The position numbers and the translations under genes are program-made. Positions 17,422 to 25,287 of a stretch of DNA of 64,000 nucleotides are shown here, one piece after another. A model generated the notes under the pieces. It was not told where the DNA came from. It saw only the letters and a list, made by a program, of their open reading frames with translations, and searched no databases. Position 1 is the first letter of the stretch, and each line of letters opens with the position of its first letter. The stretch covers positions 1,364,001-1,428,000 of the forward strand of contig NZ_MSCI01000001.1 of NCBI RefSeq assembly GCF_002954585.1, in the 5' to 3' direction. Source of the DNA: Vibrio chagasii. GTDB lineage: Bacteria; Pseudomonadota; Gammaproteobacteria; Enterobacterales; Vibrionaceae.

Positions 17422-17778
17422 TTAGAATTTCTTAGGGGCATAACCCGTCATAACCTCAAGACGAAGCTCTTTACCAATCTTCGTCATTGGGTGAACAACG
17501 ACTAATCCTTTTACAGACTTTTTCAGTTTACCCATATCCGCTTGCTCAGCTTTAGTAATCTCGCGGCTAAATGGCATATCAAGCAACGACTTACGTTCTT
17601 GATTCACATCGTAGCTTTGCTTGTGCTTAAGCTGTGCAATCTTCTTTGTTAGCTTTTTGATTTCGTCTTCAAATTGACGAACAACAGGACGATCATTACG
17701 AGCTTTAGCAGCCGCTAACTTATGGCGACACTTGTCTAAACGGTTGTTAATTTGTTGAAGTTCGTTTTTAGCACTCAT
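17422..17778 (-). CDS. yibL: YibL family ribosome-associated protein
   Basis: A 118-residue basic protein. Residues 1-60 form a likely coiled coil, and the C-terminal part matches E. coli YibL closely (MPFSREITKAEQADMGKLKK, then KGLVVVHPMT). YibL co-purifies with ribosomes in E. coli; its exact role is unknown. It is a single gene with a terminator at its end. The ATG at 17778 gives a protein close to the usual 120 residues. Confidence 0.92.
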   Translation of the reverse strand: MSAKNELQQINNRLDKCRHKLAAAKARNDRPVVRQFEDEIKKLTKKIAQLKHKQSYDVNQERKSLLDMPFSREITKAEQADMGKLKKSVKGLVVVHPMTKIGKELRLEVMTGYAPKKF

Positions 17779-17965
17779 AATAATTTCCTAAGATTAAGCA
17801 AGCCAATTCGGATTGGGGCGCGGAGTATAGCACAAGGGTTTACCTGAACCGAAATTTATCTGATAAATAGCCTTTGGAATAAAAAACAGCCTAAGCTGTC
17901 TATCAGCCCATCGATAAAAAAATGCCACTAATCCGCCGATCAGATATCAACCACAAGGAAGCGTA

Positions 17966-18778
17966 ATGACATCACCGAAACAAAGAGTATTGACCTACAG
18001 CCTAGTCCTTGGCTCTGTATTTGCCACAAGTTATGCATCCAGCGAAGCCTCTAATGAAAGCATGCACGACAACAATCTGATTATTGAGTATTCAGCGCCT
18101 AAAGACGAAACAGAGAGACAGCTTAAGCAAGAGATTGAGCAGAGTGGCGTTAATGACACCATGGTAGACCTATCGAATCAGTTGTTCCTGTTCAAACAGC
18201 CTTTGGTCATTCAATATGGTGGCGATGAGGGTCCGCTCTACGACCCGCAAACTCATCATGTACTGATTCCTTACAGCTTCTACGCCGAATCATTCAACTA
18301 TTTTGAAAAGAACCAATACGAAAAAGAGTATGGGAAATCCGCGCAAACTGGCGCCATCGATACCTTGCTCCATACGCTGATTCATGAGGCTGGCCATGCC
18401 TATGTTGAAGATCAGCAAATAGCCATTCTAGGTAAAGAAGAAGACGCGGTTGATAATTTAGCGACCATCTTACTTATCAACTATGTCGAACACGGTACGG
18501 ATGCAGCGATAAGCGCAGCTGATATGTTCGCCTTCGAATCAGAGGACCGCCCAGAGTATTACGATTTGGGTGAATACATTGATGAGCACAGCTTCGACCT
18601 ACAGCGCTACTTCTCAACCCTATGTTTGGTCTATGGCAGCGACCCCGAGGCCTACAAAAACTTACTTGATGAAGTAGAAAACTCCTATCTGAAAGACAGA
18701 AAGGAGTTTTGCGTAGAGCATTTTGATGTCATCAACGCCAATTGGCATCGATATTTAAAAGAGAGCGACGATAGTTAA
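17966..18778 (+). CDS. exported DUF4344-type putative metallopeptidase
   Basis: A 270-residue protein with an N-terminal signal-like hydrophobic stretch (residues 9-24) and no lipobox. The zinc motif HEAGH (His140, Glu141, His144) is followed by GKEEDAVDNLATILL, the pattern of DUF4344 putative metallopeptidases, where the acidic pair would provide the third ligand. Activity and substrate are unknown; the location should be periplasmic or secreted. AAGGA lies 8 bases before the ATG. It stands alone. Confidence 0.82.
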   Translation: MTSPKQRVLTYSLVLGSVFATSYASSEASNESMHDNNLIIEYSAPKDETERQLKQEIEQSGVNDTMVDLSNQLFLFKQPLVIQYGGDEGPLYDPQTHHVLIPYSFYAESFNYFEKNQYEKEYGKSAQTGAIDTLLHTLIHEAGHAYVEDQQIAILGKEEDAVDNLATILLINYVEHGTDAAISAADMFAFESEDRPEYYDLGEYIDEHSFDLQRYFSTLCLVYGSDPEAYKNLLDEVENSYLKDRKEFCVEHFDVINANWHRYLKESDDS

Positions 18779-18898
18779 GAGCTTCACTATCACAGTTCAG
18801 AAGTTTCCCCATTCAACTGCTACCTCCAACAGCGGCTTCGTGCTTTTAAAGCCGCTGAATGTTGTTTGGGGAACGCAAAATGAGACGTCAGACAAAAC

Positions 18899-19285
18899 CT
18901 AGACGTTCACTTTGTACTTCAGATCTTGTGCTTCATCGCCAGTCATCCCTCGGAAACCCCAACAATGTGAAGGCTGCTCTTTGATGGTGATTTCAATATC
19001 GATCGGAGAGATAGAGAGCTGCTTTTCAATCTCAGAAAATATCTTCTTAATTAAGCGCTTTTTGGTGTTAACAGCGCGTCCTTCCATCATATTAATCTCG
19101 ATAACGGTATAGGCCTGCGTTCGCCCTTCTGGGTAAAAGAAGTCATCTCGTTCTAATGGCACAAAACGATGCGCGCGCTTGTCATCTGGCAACCCCATCT
19201 CACTATTTAAGCACTGCTGCAAAACATTAGAGAGCTCTAGCTTAATCGGGTTTAAGCACTCTTTGATACCATAAATAACAATCAT
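18899..19285 (-). CDS. tautomerase-like protein (Tautomerase_2 type)
   Basis: A 128-residue protein with RFVPLERDDFFYPEGR and IEINMMEGRAVNTKKRLIKK, followed by HCWGFRG near the C-terminus. These stretches match the tautomerase (4-oxalocrotonate tautomerase superfamily) group. Family members usually start Met-Pro, and the freed Pro1 acts as catalytic base; here the start is MIVIYGIKE, so that proline is absent. Either it is not a tautomerase enzyme or the start differs. It stands alone on the minus strand. Confidence 0.75.
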   Translation of the reverse strand: MIVIYGIKECLNPIKLELSNVLQQCLNSEMGLPDDKRAHRFVPLERDDFFYPEGRTQAYTVIEINMMEGRAVNTKKRLIKKIFSEIEKQLSISPIDIEITIKEQPSHCWGFRGMTGDEAQDLKYKVNV

Positions 19286-19509
19286 GACCAGTCCTTCGAT
19301 GTGATGTTAAGTAAAGAAGAAAGTTAGAAAGAAGCAGCCATCCACCCTTTCTGCTCGCTTACTATTTATCCATATACTACCTAATGACATTGACTAAAGA
19401 AGAGACGAACGATGAATTTATGAACAAGTGCAACAAAAAACATATCCTTCTATTGCAGCTGGTTTGCCAAACAACTTCGATTAATAAACAACCACCTTCT
19501 GACCTAGAT

Positions 19510-19539
19510 TGATCGAACCTCTCAAACAGTCCGTATACC
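19510..19539 (+). promoter_or_regulatory. candidate ECF (RpoE/ChrR-type) promoter before the Lon-domain gene
   Basis: TGATCG at 19510-19515, exactly 18 bases, then TATACC at 19534-19539. The same TGATC-N18-TA layout occurs before the sigma gene, and TGATC-type -35 boxes are known for RpoE-ChrR group sigma factors. It ends 33 bases before the GTG start. Confidence 0.55.
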
Positions 19540-19572
19540 CTCCTAAATCATCTTTGAACTAAGGAGTGCTAT

Positions 19573-20193
19573 GTGCCGAATTCAACTGGGAAGACCACGC
19601 GGACAGAAGCCAAAACAGACAAACCCGTAGAGTCTTCTCTAGAGCTTGCTGTGTTCCCCCTCCCCATCTTTCTTTTGCCAGGAGGGAGACAAAGGCTAAG
19701 AATCTTCGAACAAAAATATCTCACCATGGTGGCACACGCTGCCAAAGGCGAAGGTTTTATCATCGCGACGCAAGACAACACAAAGTCCGAACATCTTAGT
19801 ACGTGGGGAACTAAGGTCACGATTGTCGATTTCAACATGTCGGATGATCAGTTGTTGGAGATCGACGTAGAAGGGCAAAACTTAGTGCAGTTGCACTCCT
19901 CACATCGCCAAAGCGACGGCCTGATTAAAAGCCAATTCCATGATTTACCCCATTGGCCAGCGCTCGACTATGATGTGCCCAATGTCTTTACTGCATTTCT
20001 TGTGCAGTTGTTCCGCGACCACGACTCAATCAGAACGCTCTACCCGACCCCAGATTTTGATAGCCCGCAGTGGATTTGTGCGCGATTGCTCGAAATGATG
20101 CCAATCCCGTTAGAAAAGAAATCAGAATTTACAGAACCTGCGAGTTTTCCCTCGCTAGTTCCTTTTTTGAATCAAATCATTACGGGGCAGTAA
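19573..20193 (+). CDS. Lon N-terminal (substrate-binding) domain protein
   Basis: A 206-residue protein with the Lon substrate-binding domain from about residue 24 (LAVFPLPIFLLPGGRQRLRIFEQKYLTMV) and no ATPase or protease domain. Such stand-alone proteins are thought to bind or present substrates, but no function is established. The start is GTG at 19573, with TAAGGAG seven bases upstream; an overlapping GTG/ATG frame is not coding. It lies immediately upstream of the ECF sigma gene and has the same candidate promoter type, so it probably belongs to that stress response. Confidence 0.85.
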   Translation: MPNSTGKTTRTEAKTDKPVESSLELAVFPLPIFLLPGGRQRLRIFEQKYLTMVAHAAKGEGFIIATQDNTKSEHLSTWGTKVTIVDFNMSDDQLLEIDVEGQNLVQLHSSHRQSDGLIKSQFHDLPHWPALDYDVPNVFTAFLVQLFRDHDSIRTLYPTPDFDSPQWICARLLEMMPIPLEKKSEFTEPASFPSLVPFLNQIITGQ

Positions 20194-20244
20194 ACACTTT
20201 TTTTCACTATAATTTTGTATAGTAAAAATTAATTTAAACAAAAG

Positions 20245-20274
20245 TGATCCCTACTGATGCTTTGCACGTAGTGC
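20245..20274 (+). promoter_or_regulatory. candidate autoregulated ECF promoter of the sigma operon
   Basis: TGATCC at 20245-20250, an 18-base spacer, then TAGTGC at 20269-20274, about 30 bases before the sigma gene start. The -35 hexamer and spacing match the promoter at 19510. Confidence 0.55.
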
Positions 20275-20303
20275 CACTCAAATTCGCATGATGGTTACTG
20301 ACT

Positions 20304-20951
20304 ATGCAAGTGGAAAGCAGAAGCAAAGGGAAGGGCAAGGAGCATGTCATCATTCCCGACAACAAATTACCAAGTGAAAACAAGGTACCTACAGAGCTCT
20401 CAAGCTGGTTAATTTCGGTGGGAGAAAACCGAGACAAGCAGGCATTCACCTGTTTGTTCAAGTTCTTTGCACCCAAAATCAAACGATTTGGAATTAGCAA
20501 ACTTGGTGGCGAAGCAGCCGCAAATGAACTGGTCCAAGACACCATGACGAATGTTTGGAAGAAAGCACACCTCTACAACGAAGATAAAGGTGCGGCGACC
20601 ACTTGGGTCTACACAGTAATGCGAAACGCAGCATTCGATATGCTTCGCAAAGTAAAAGCAAAAGCAGAGCAAACGATAGCTGACGACATTTGGCCATTAG
20701 ACGCTATGGTGGCTGAGACTCAAAACGAAGATTTGCCTTTTGGCGATCATCTGATGAGCCGACATGTCATGACGCAAATCGAGAAGCTCCCTTTAGCTCA
20801 GAAAACCATAGTGAAAGGCGTTTACTTCCAAGAGCTGTCACAAGAGCAACTCGCTCAGCAACTCGGCGTCCCGCTTGGAACCGTGAAATCCCGTTTAAGA
20901 CTCGCTCTAGCCAAACTTAAGGTTCACATGGGGGAACAAAGCCATGATTAA
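20304..20951 (+). CDS. rpoE: ECF sigma factor, RpoE/ChrR (ECF11-like) group
   Basis: A 215-residue sigma-70-family factor with region 2 (ELVQDTMTNVWKKAHLY, TTWVYTVMRNAAFDMLRK) at about 75-115 and region 4 (QLAQQLGVPLGTVKSRLRLA) at about 180-200. The next gene, overlapping by 8 bases, encodes a ChrR-type zinc anti-sigma, which identifies the pair as the group first studied in Rhodobacter for the singlet-oxygen response. It is distinct from the envelope-stress RpoE that pairs with RseA. The long Lys-rich N-terminus (about 25 residues) has a poor ribosome-binding site, so a later start is possible. Confidence 0.88.
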   Translation: MQVESRSKGKGKEHVIIPDNKLPSENKVPTELSSWLISVGENRDKQAFTCLFKFFAPKIKRFGISKLGGEAAANELVQDTMTNVWKKAHLYNEDKGAATTWVYTVMRNAAFDMLRKVKAKAEQTIADDIWPLDAMVAETQNEDLPFGDHLMSRHVMTQIEKLPLAQKTIVKGVYFQELSQEQLAQQLGVPLGTVKSRLRLALAKLKVHMGEQSHD

Positions 20952-21624
20952 ACATCACCCAAACGATGCAATATTGAAAAACTTTGTTGATGGTACGCTT
21001 GCTGACTCAGTTTCCCTAATTGTGTCCAGCCATATCGAGCTATGTGAACATTGCCAGGCAAAGGTGCAGCAGCTAACGGCTAATGCAGCTGACAGCGTAT
21101 TTGATGAGCAGCAAACAGCAACAAGTAACGAACTAGATAGCTTCCTTGCCGACGACATAGATTTCGATTTTGATGTGATTGATCAGATCACTACCGATTT
21201 GTCGCAATCAATCGAGGTGGAATTAAAAACCGAACAAGTGACAGTCGCTGATACTACCTTCACCATTCCACGTGCGTTGAGTTCAATCGCGAGAAAGGAC
21301 TGGATGAATCTCGGGAAAATATCTCGAGCACGACTCGATTTTGAAGATGACGCTCACCACACTAGTTTGTTGCACATCGACAAAGATGGACAAGTCCCTT
21401 GCCACACACACAAGGGCTTCGAGATTACTCTATTATTAGAAGGCAGTTTCGAAGATGAGATGGGTGTCTACAACAAAGGCGATTTCATTTGGTTGGATGG
21501 AAATCATACCCATCAGCCAGCAACGAAAGAAGGGTGTGTGTGCCTGACAGTGTCAAGCGACGCCTTGTACTTCACCAAAGGGGTGAGCCAACTGTTCAAC
21601 CCACTGGGTAAATACATTTATTAA
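20944..21624 (+). CDS. chrR: ChrR-type cupin anti-sigma factor
   Basis: A 226-residue protein with two domains. The N-terminal zinc anti-sigma domain has His5, His30, Cys34 and Cys37 (SSHIELCEHC), equivalent to the four ligands known in Rhodobacter ChrR. The C-terminal cupin domain (about 120-215) has CHTHKGFEITLLLEGSFEDE and GNHTHQP, with probable metal-binding His and Glu residues. In the known system the N-terminal domain holds the sigma factor and the cupin domain is needed for the response to singlet oxygen. It overlaps the sigma gene by 8 bases, so the two are translationally coupled. Confidence 0.92.
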   Translation: MIKHHPNDAILKNFVDGTLADSVSLIVSSHIELCEHCQAKVQQLTANAADSVFDEQQTATSNELDSFLADDIDFDFDVIDQITTDLSQSIEVELKTEQVTVADTTFTIPRALSSIARKDWMNLGKISRARLDFEDDAHHTSLLHIDKDGQVPCHTHKGFEITLLLEGSFEDEMGVYNKGDFIWLDGNHTHQPATKEGCVCLTVSSDALYFTKGVSQLFNPLGKYIY

Positions 21625-21748
21625 GTTACATTACAGAACTTTTAAAGTCGGCTAGGAAACAATCTTAAAAACGACTAAATTAATGTGGGGTAAGCAACAT
21701 CCCACATAACAAGAAATAAAATGAGCAATGAGCGTAAGGAACTGACCA

Positions 21749-22696
21749 ATGGATAAAAAAATAAAAATAGGCATTAGTGCATGTGTCGCCGGTCATAAAG
21801 TTAGGTTCGATACTGGCCACAAACGTTCTCGCTTCTGTACTGAAGACCTTGCAGATTATGTTGAACTTGAGCCAGTGTGCCCTGAAATGGCAGTTGGTTT
21901 GCCAACGCCTCGCCCAACTATTCGTCAGACACGGATGTTAGACGACATCATTCACGTTTCCCGTCCTGATGGTACTGGCGACGTCACTGATGAACTAATC
22001 GAATTCGGTCAAAACTACTCCAAGAACAACCAACATATCGCTGGTTTCATCGTGTGCCAAAAGAGCCCAACTTGCGGCATGGAGCGCGTTAAGGTGTATC
22101 ACCATCACGGCCGCGGCTCTGAGTCAACAGGTATTGGCATGTTCACTAAGCAAGTTATGGAAGGCAACCCTTTGCTGCCTGTGGAAGAAAATGGTCGCCT
22201 GAACGATCCGATTTTGCGCGAAAACTTCATGACTCGTGTTTTCACGTATCAGAAGTGGTTAGACCTAGTAGATGAAGGAATTACTAAGCACAAGCTTATC
22301 CAGTTCCATAGTGCCCACAAATATCTAGTAATGTGTCATCACGTTGAAGGCTACAAAAGCCTTGGCAAGTTACTAGCAGGCAACGAGCTAGAGATAAATG
22401 AGCTTGCAGATAAGTACATCGAAGGACTGATGACGGCATTATCACACCACGCAAACCGTGGTACGCACGCCAACACGCTTCAACACCTTCAAGGTTACTT
22501 TAAGAAGCAGCTCAGCAGTGCTAATAAGCAAGAGTTATCTAACCAGATTGCTTCCTTCAGAGAGGGCGTGATTCCGCTATTAGTGCCTCTAACACTGATC
22601 AATCACTACTTGATGGAATACCCAAACGAGTATCTGCAATCACAGGTTTACCTGAACCCTCACCCGCAAGAACTTAAATTGAGATACGGATATTGA
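21749..22696 (+). CDS. DUF523 and DUF1722 (YbgA-like) two-domain protein
   Basis: A 315-residue protein. Residues 1-155 form DUF523 (GISACVAGHKVRFDTGHKRS, EPVCPEMAVGLPTPRPTIR, CQKSPTCGM), a domain with conserved cysteines found in thiouracil desulfidases. Residues about 190-305 form DUF1722 (KLIQFHSAHKYLVMCHH), as in E. coli YbgA, whose gene also lies next to the photolyase gene. The biochemical role is not known. The stop overlaps the next start (TTGA), so it is co-translated with phrB. A 124-base gap separates it from chrR, with no terminator of the classical type. Confidence 0.88.
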   Translation: MDKKIKIGISACVAGHKVRFDTGHKRSRFCTEDLADYVELEPVCPEMAVGLPTPRPTIRQTRMLDDIIHVSRPDGTGDVTDELIEFGQNYSKNNQHIAGFIVCQKSPTCGMERVKVYHHHGRGSESTGIGMFTKQVMEGNPLLPVEENGRLNDPILRENFMTRVFTYQKWLDLVDEGITKHKLIQFHSAHKYLVMCHHVEGYKSLGKLLAGNELEINELADKYIEGLMTALSHHANRGTHANTLQHLQGYFKKQLSSANKQELSNQIASFREGVIPLLVPLTLINHYLMEYPNEYLQSQVYLNPHPQELKLRYGY

Positions 22697-24108
22697 GCGA
22701 CATTCTATGGATAAGACGAGACCTGCGCATTCACGATAATCCAGCTCTCGTCTCAGCAATCGAAAACGGCGTTTCAATCGCCGTTTTTATTTCTACACCA
22801 CAAAAGTGGCATCAGCATCACCTTGCTCCTATTAAAGCAGACTTTATCTTCCGTCATTTAAAGCAACTGGAAGCTGAACTCGCCGACTTGGGCATAACCC
22901 TGCTGCACCTCAAAGCGACCGATTTTGATGATCAAGCCAAGCAGTTGACCGAGCTGTACCAACAACTCGGTTCTCAGGTTGTTTTCGCCAATTCAGAGCC
23001 AGAGGTCGATGAACAAGCTCGTGACCAACAACTGATATCGAGCGGTATAAATCTTCAGATCAGTGACTGTGATGTGATGCTCCCTCTAGGCAGTGTGCTT
23101 AACCAGCAAGGTGAGATGTTCAAAGTATTCACGCCATTTAAAAATGCCTGGTTAAAAGAAGTGCAAGCAAAAGGCATTCAATGCAGTCCTGCTGCGCTCA
23201 CTTCTAAAAACAATGCTAAAGCCCTATTGCCTGACAACCTGCAAACGCTCCAGCTTGCCAGTGACTATGACTTCGACTTTCCGCGTGTCGACTCAAGCCG
23301 TTGGCCACTAAGCCAAGACGTACTCGGCAATGTGATACCTAACTTCCTAGCCAACAAGGTCAACGACTACGCTCACCTGAGAGATATCCCTTCAGTAAAA
23401 GGTACCTCAGGTTTATCGCCTTACTTAGCAATTGGTGCAGTAAGCCCAAGATGGTTAGCCATTCAGCTCATCCAACAGCAACCCGATTTACTGTTTGATA
23501 CCCAGCTGCCCGCTTTTTCTTGGCTTAATGAACTAATTTGGCGAGATTTTTATAAGCATTTGATGTTCCATCACCCTAAACTGGTTAAAGGCGCTAACTT
23601 TCAGCAGAAATACAACGGCTTAGATTGGTATAAAGATCATCCGAGCTTCAAAGCGTGGTGTGAAGGGAAAACAGGCTACCCCCTAGTTGATGCGGCCATG
23701 CGTCAACTGGTTGAAACTGGCTGGATGCACAACAGGTTAAGAATGGTAGTCGCTAGCTTCCTAACTAAACATTTGTTGATTGACTGGCGTTGGGGTGAGC
23801 GCTTCTTTATGGAACACCTAATTGACGGTGATTTTAGTGCCAACAATGGCGGCTGGCAGTGGGCTTCAAGTACCGGCTGTGATGCACAACCTTACTTCCG
23901 AATCTTCAATCCGATCACACAGAGTGAAAAGTTTGATCCGAAAGGAATTTTTATCCGTAAGTACATACCAGAGCTGAAAAATATTCCAGACAAGCATGTG
24001 CACTTCCCACATGGTTACATAGCAAAAAACGGAATAAACAGTGAATACTGGCAACCCATCGTTGAACATAAAGAAGCACGATTGAGAGCCTTAGCCTTTT
24101 TCAAATAA
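22693..24108 (+). CDS. phrB: deoxyribodipyrimidine photolyase (CPD class I)
   Basis: A 471-residue flavoprotein that uses light to split cyclobutane pyrimidine dimers. The N-terminal antenna domain starts DILWIRRDLRIHDNPAL. The FAD domain carries TSGLSPYLAIGAVSPRW, ELIWRDFYKHLMFH, GYPLVDAAMRQLVETGWMHN and DGDFSANNGGWQWASSTG, all typical of class I CPD photolyases. The start is TTG, overlapping the upstream TGA by three bases; it is the only start that preserves the conserved N-terminus. Its place in the ECF operon fits a light-stress response. Confidence 0.95.
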   Translation: MSDILWIRRDLRIHDNPALVSAIENGVSIAVFISTPQKWHQHHLAPIKADFIFRHLKQLEAELADLGITLLHLKATDFDDQAKQLTELYQQLGSQVVFANSEPEVDEQARDQQLISSGINLQISDCDVMLPLGSVLNQQGEMFKVFTPFKNAWLKEVQAKGIQCSPAALTSKNNAKALLPDNLQTLQLASDYDFDFPRVDSSRWPLSQDVLGNVIPNFLANKVNDYAHLRDIPSVKGTSGLSPYLAIGAVSPRWLAIQLIQQQPDLLFDTQLPAFSWLNELIWRDFYKHLMFHHPKLVKGANFQQKYNGLDWYKDHPSFKAWCEGKTGYPLVDAAMRQLVETGWMHNRLRMVVASFLTKHLLIDWRWGERFFMEHLIDGDFSANNGGWQWASSTGCDAQPYFRIFNPITQSEKFDPKGIFIRKYIPELKNIPDKHVHFPHGYIAKNGINSEYWQPIVEHKEARLRALAFFK

Positions 24109-24122
24109 TTAGAGTGAATATT

Positions 24123-24554
24123 ATGGATAACTCTCTATGGCTTGATAACTTTCTCAACATGTATCGAGAGCTCGGAACGGACAATTTCGACGTGCTAAAG
24201 ACGGTTTATCACCCTAATATCGAATTCCAAGACCCGCTGCATCATGTCAGCGGGATCGCAGCGCTAACTCATTATTTCGACAACATTTACACCCAAGTGA
24301 CTAGCTGTAACTTTCACATCGAGCACACGTTTGAAGTCAACGGAGAAGCATCGGTGTATTGGACAATGCACTTTGTACACAAGCAACTTAATGGGCAGAA
24401 GCCTATCGAAGTGCAAGGCCACAGCCATCTAAAAATGCTCGATGATCAAGTGATTTACCACAGAGACTATCTCGATGTCGGCTCTATGTTGTATGAACAT
24501 ATTCCGGTGTTGGGCTGCGCCATCAAATCCATTAAGAAAAGAGCGAGCCGATAA
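24123..24554 (+). CDS. NTF2/SnoaL-like protein
   Basis: A 143-residue protein with the cone-shaped NTF2-like fold pattern: VYHPNIEFQDPLHHVSG near the N-terminus, FHIEHTFEVNGEASVYWTMHF in the middle and EVQGHSHLKMLDDQVIYHRDYLDVG at the end. Such proteins can be small enzymes or partners of other enzymes. The ATG at 24123 has GAG nine bases upstream and is preferred over a GTG nine bases earlier. The stop overlaps the next ATG (TAATG). It is conserved in this kind of photolyase-SDR-CFA cluster; its role is unknown. Confidence 0.82.
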   Translation: MDNSLWLDNFLNMYRELGTDNFDVLKTVYHPNIEFQDPLHHVSGIAALTHYFDNIYTQVTSCNFHIEHTFEVNGEASVYWTMHFVHKQLNGQKPIEVQGHSHLKMLDDQVIYHRDYLDVGSMLYEHIPVLGCAIKSIKKRASR

Positions 24555-25285
24555 TGCATATTATGATTACAGGTGCTACCTCTGGTATCGGCCAATCACT
24601 CGCTCTCGATTATGCCCAGCAAGGACATCAAGTCATTGCGTGCGGTCGTAGCCAAGATAAGTTACAGACTCTAGTCGATTCGCACGAAACTGACATCACA
24701 GAGTCCTCTATTACCCCTCTGTGCTTTGACCTGACGGATTATCACCACTTTCCGGAGCTTGACCAAGACAATCCACTTGACCTCCTGATTCTCAATGCAG
24801 GCGACTGTGAATACATCGATGACCCAGTCAACTTTGATGCGGAGCTTTTTGAGCGCGTCATCAACATTAACTTAATCTCTATTGGTTACGCTCTAAAGTC
24901 TTGGTTAAAAAACATTAAACCCGGCGGACGCTTAGTTTTAGTAAGCTCTAGCGCTAGCTTTCTGCCTCTGCCAAGAGCTGAGGCTTATGGCGCTTCAAAA
25001 GCAGCACTCACTTACTTAGGAAGAACACTTTCGGTTGATCTTGCCAAGCATAATATTCATGTCTCAATTGTGCATCCTGGCTTTGTGGAAACACCATTAA
25101 CCGAGCGAAACACGTTCGCTATGCCTATGATTATAAGTAGTGAGGCTGCAACTCAGCGAATCGTTAACGGAATTGCTCAAGGAAAGAGCGAGATCGATTT
25201 CCCTCGACGATTCATCATGTTGATGAAGCTATTAAGAATGCTTCCAACTTCAGTTTGGCAAAAACTCGCTTCAAGGATGGTATAA
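24554..25285 (+). CDS. short-chain dehydrogenase/reductase (SDR)
   Basis: A 243-residue classical SDR with the cofactor loop TGATSGIGQSLA at 6-17, LNAGD near 85, Ser in VSSSASFLP and the catalytic YGASK. It should be an NAD(P)-dependent oxidoreductase. Its position between the NTF2-like and FAD oxidoreductase genes suggests work on a lipid intermediate, but the substrate is not known. It overlaps the upstream gene by one base and ends two bases before the next ATG. Confidence 0.88.
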   Translation: MHIMITGATSGIGQSLALDYAQQGHQVIACGRSQDKLQTLVDSHETDITESSITPLCFDLTDYHHFPELDQDNPLDLLILNAGDCEYIDDPVNFDAELFERVININLISIGYALKSWLKNIKPGGRLVLVSSSASFLPLPRAEAYGASKAALTYLGRTLSVDLAKHNIHVSIVHPGFVETPLTERNTFAMPMIISSEAATQRIVNGIAQGKSEIDFPRRFIMLMKLLRMLPTSVWQKLASRMV

Positions 25286-25287
25286 CA

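Noticed and set aside
17237..17425. 62-codon plus-strand frame between yibL and gltS
   Set aside because: It runs through the yibL terminator, has no ribosome-binding site and shows no recognisable protein pattern.
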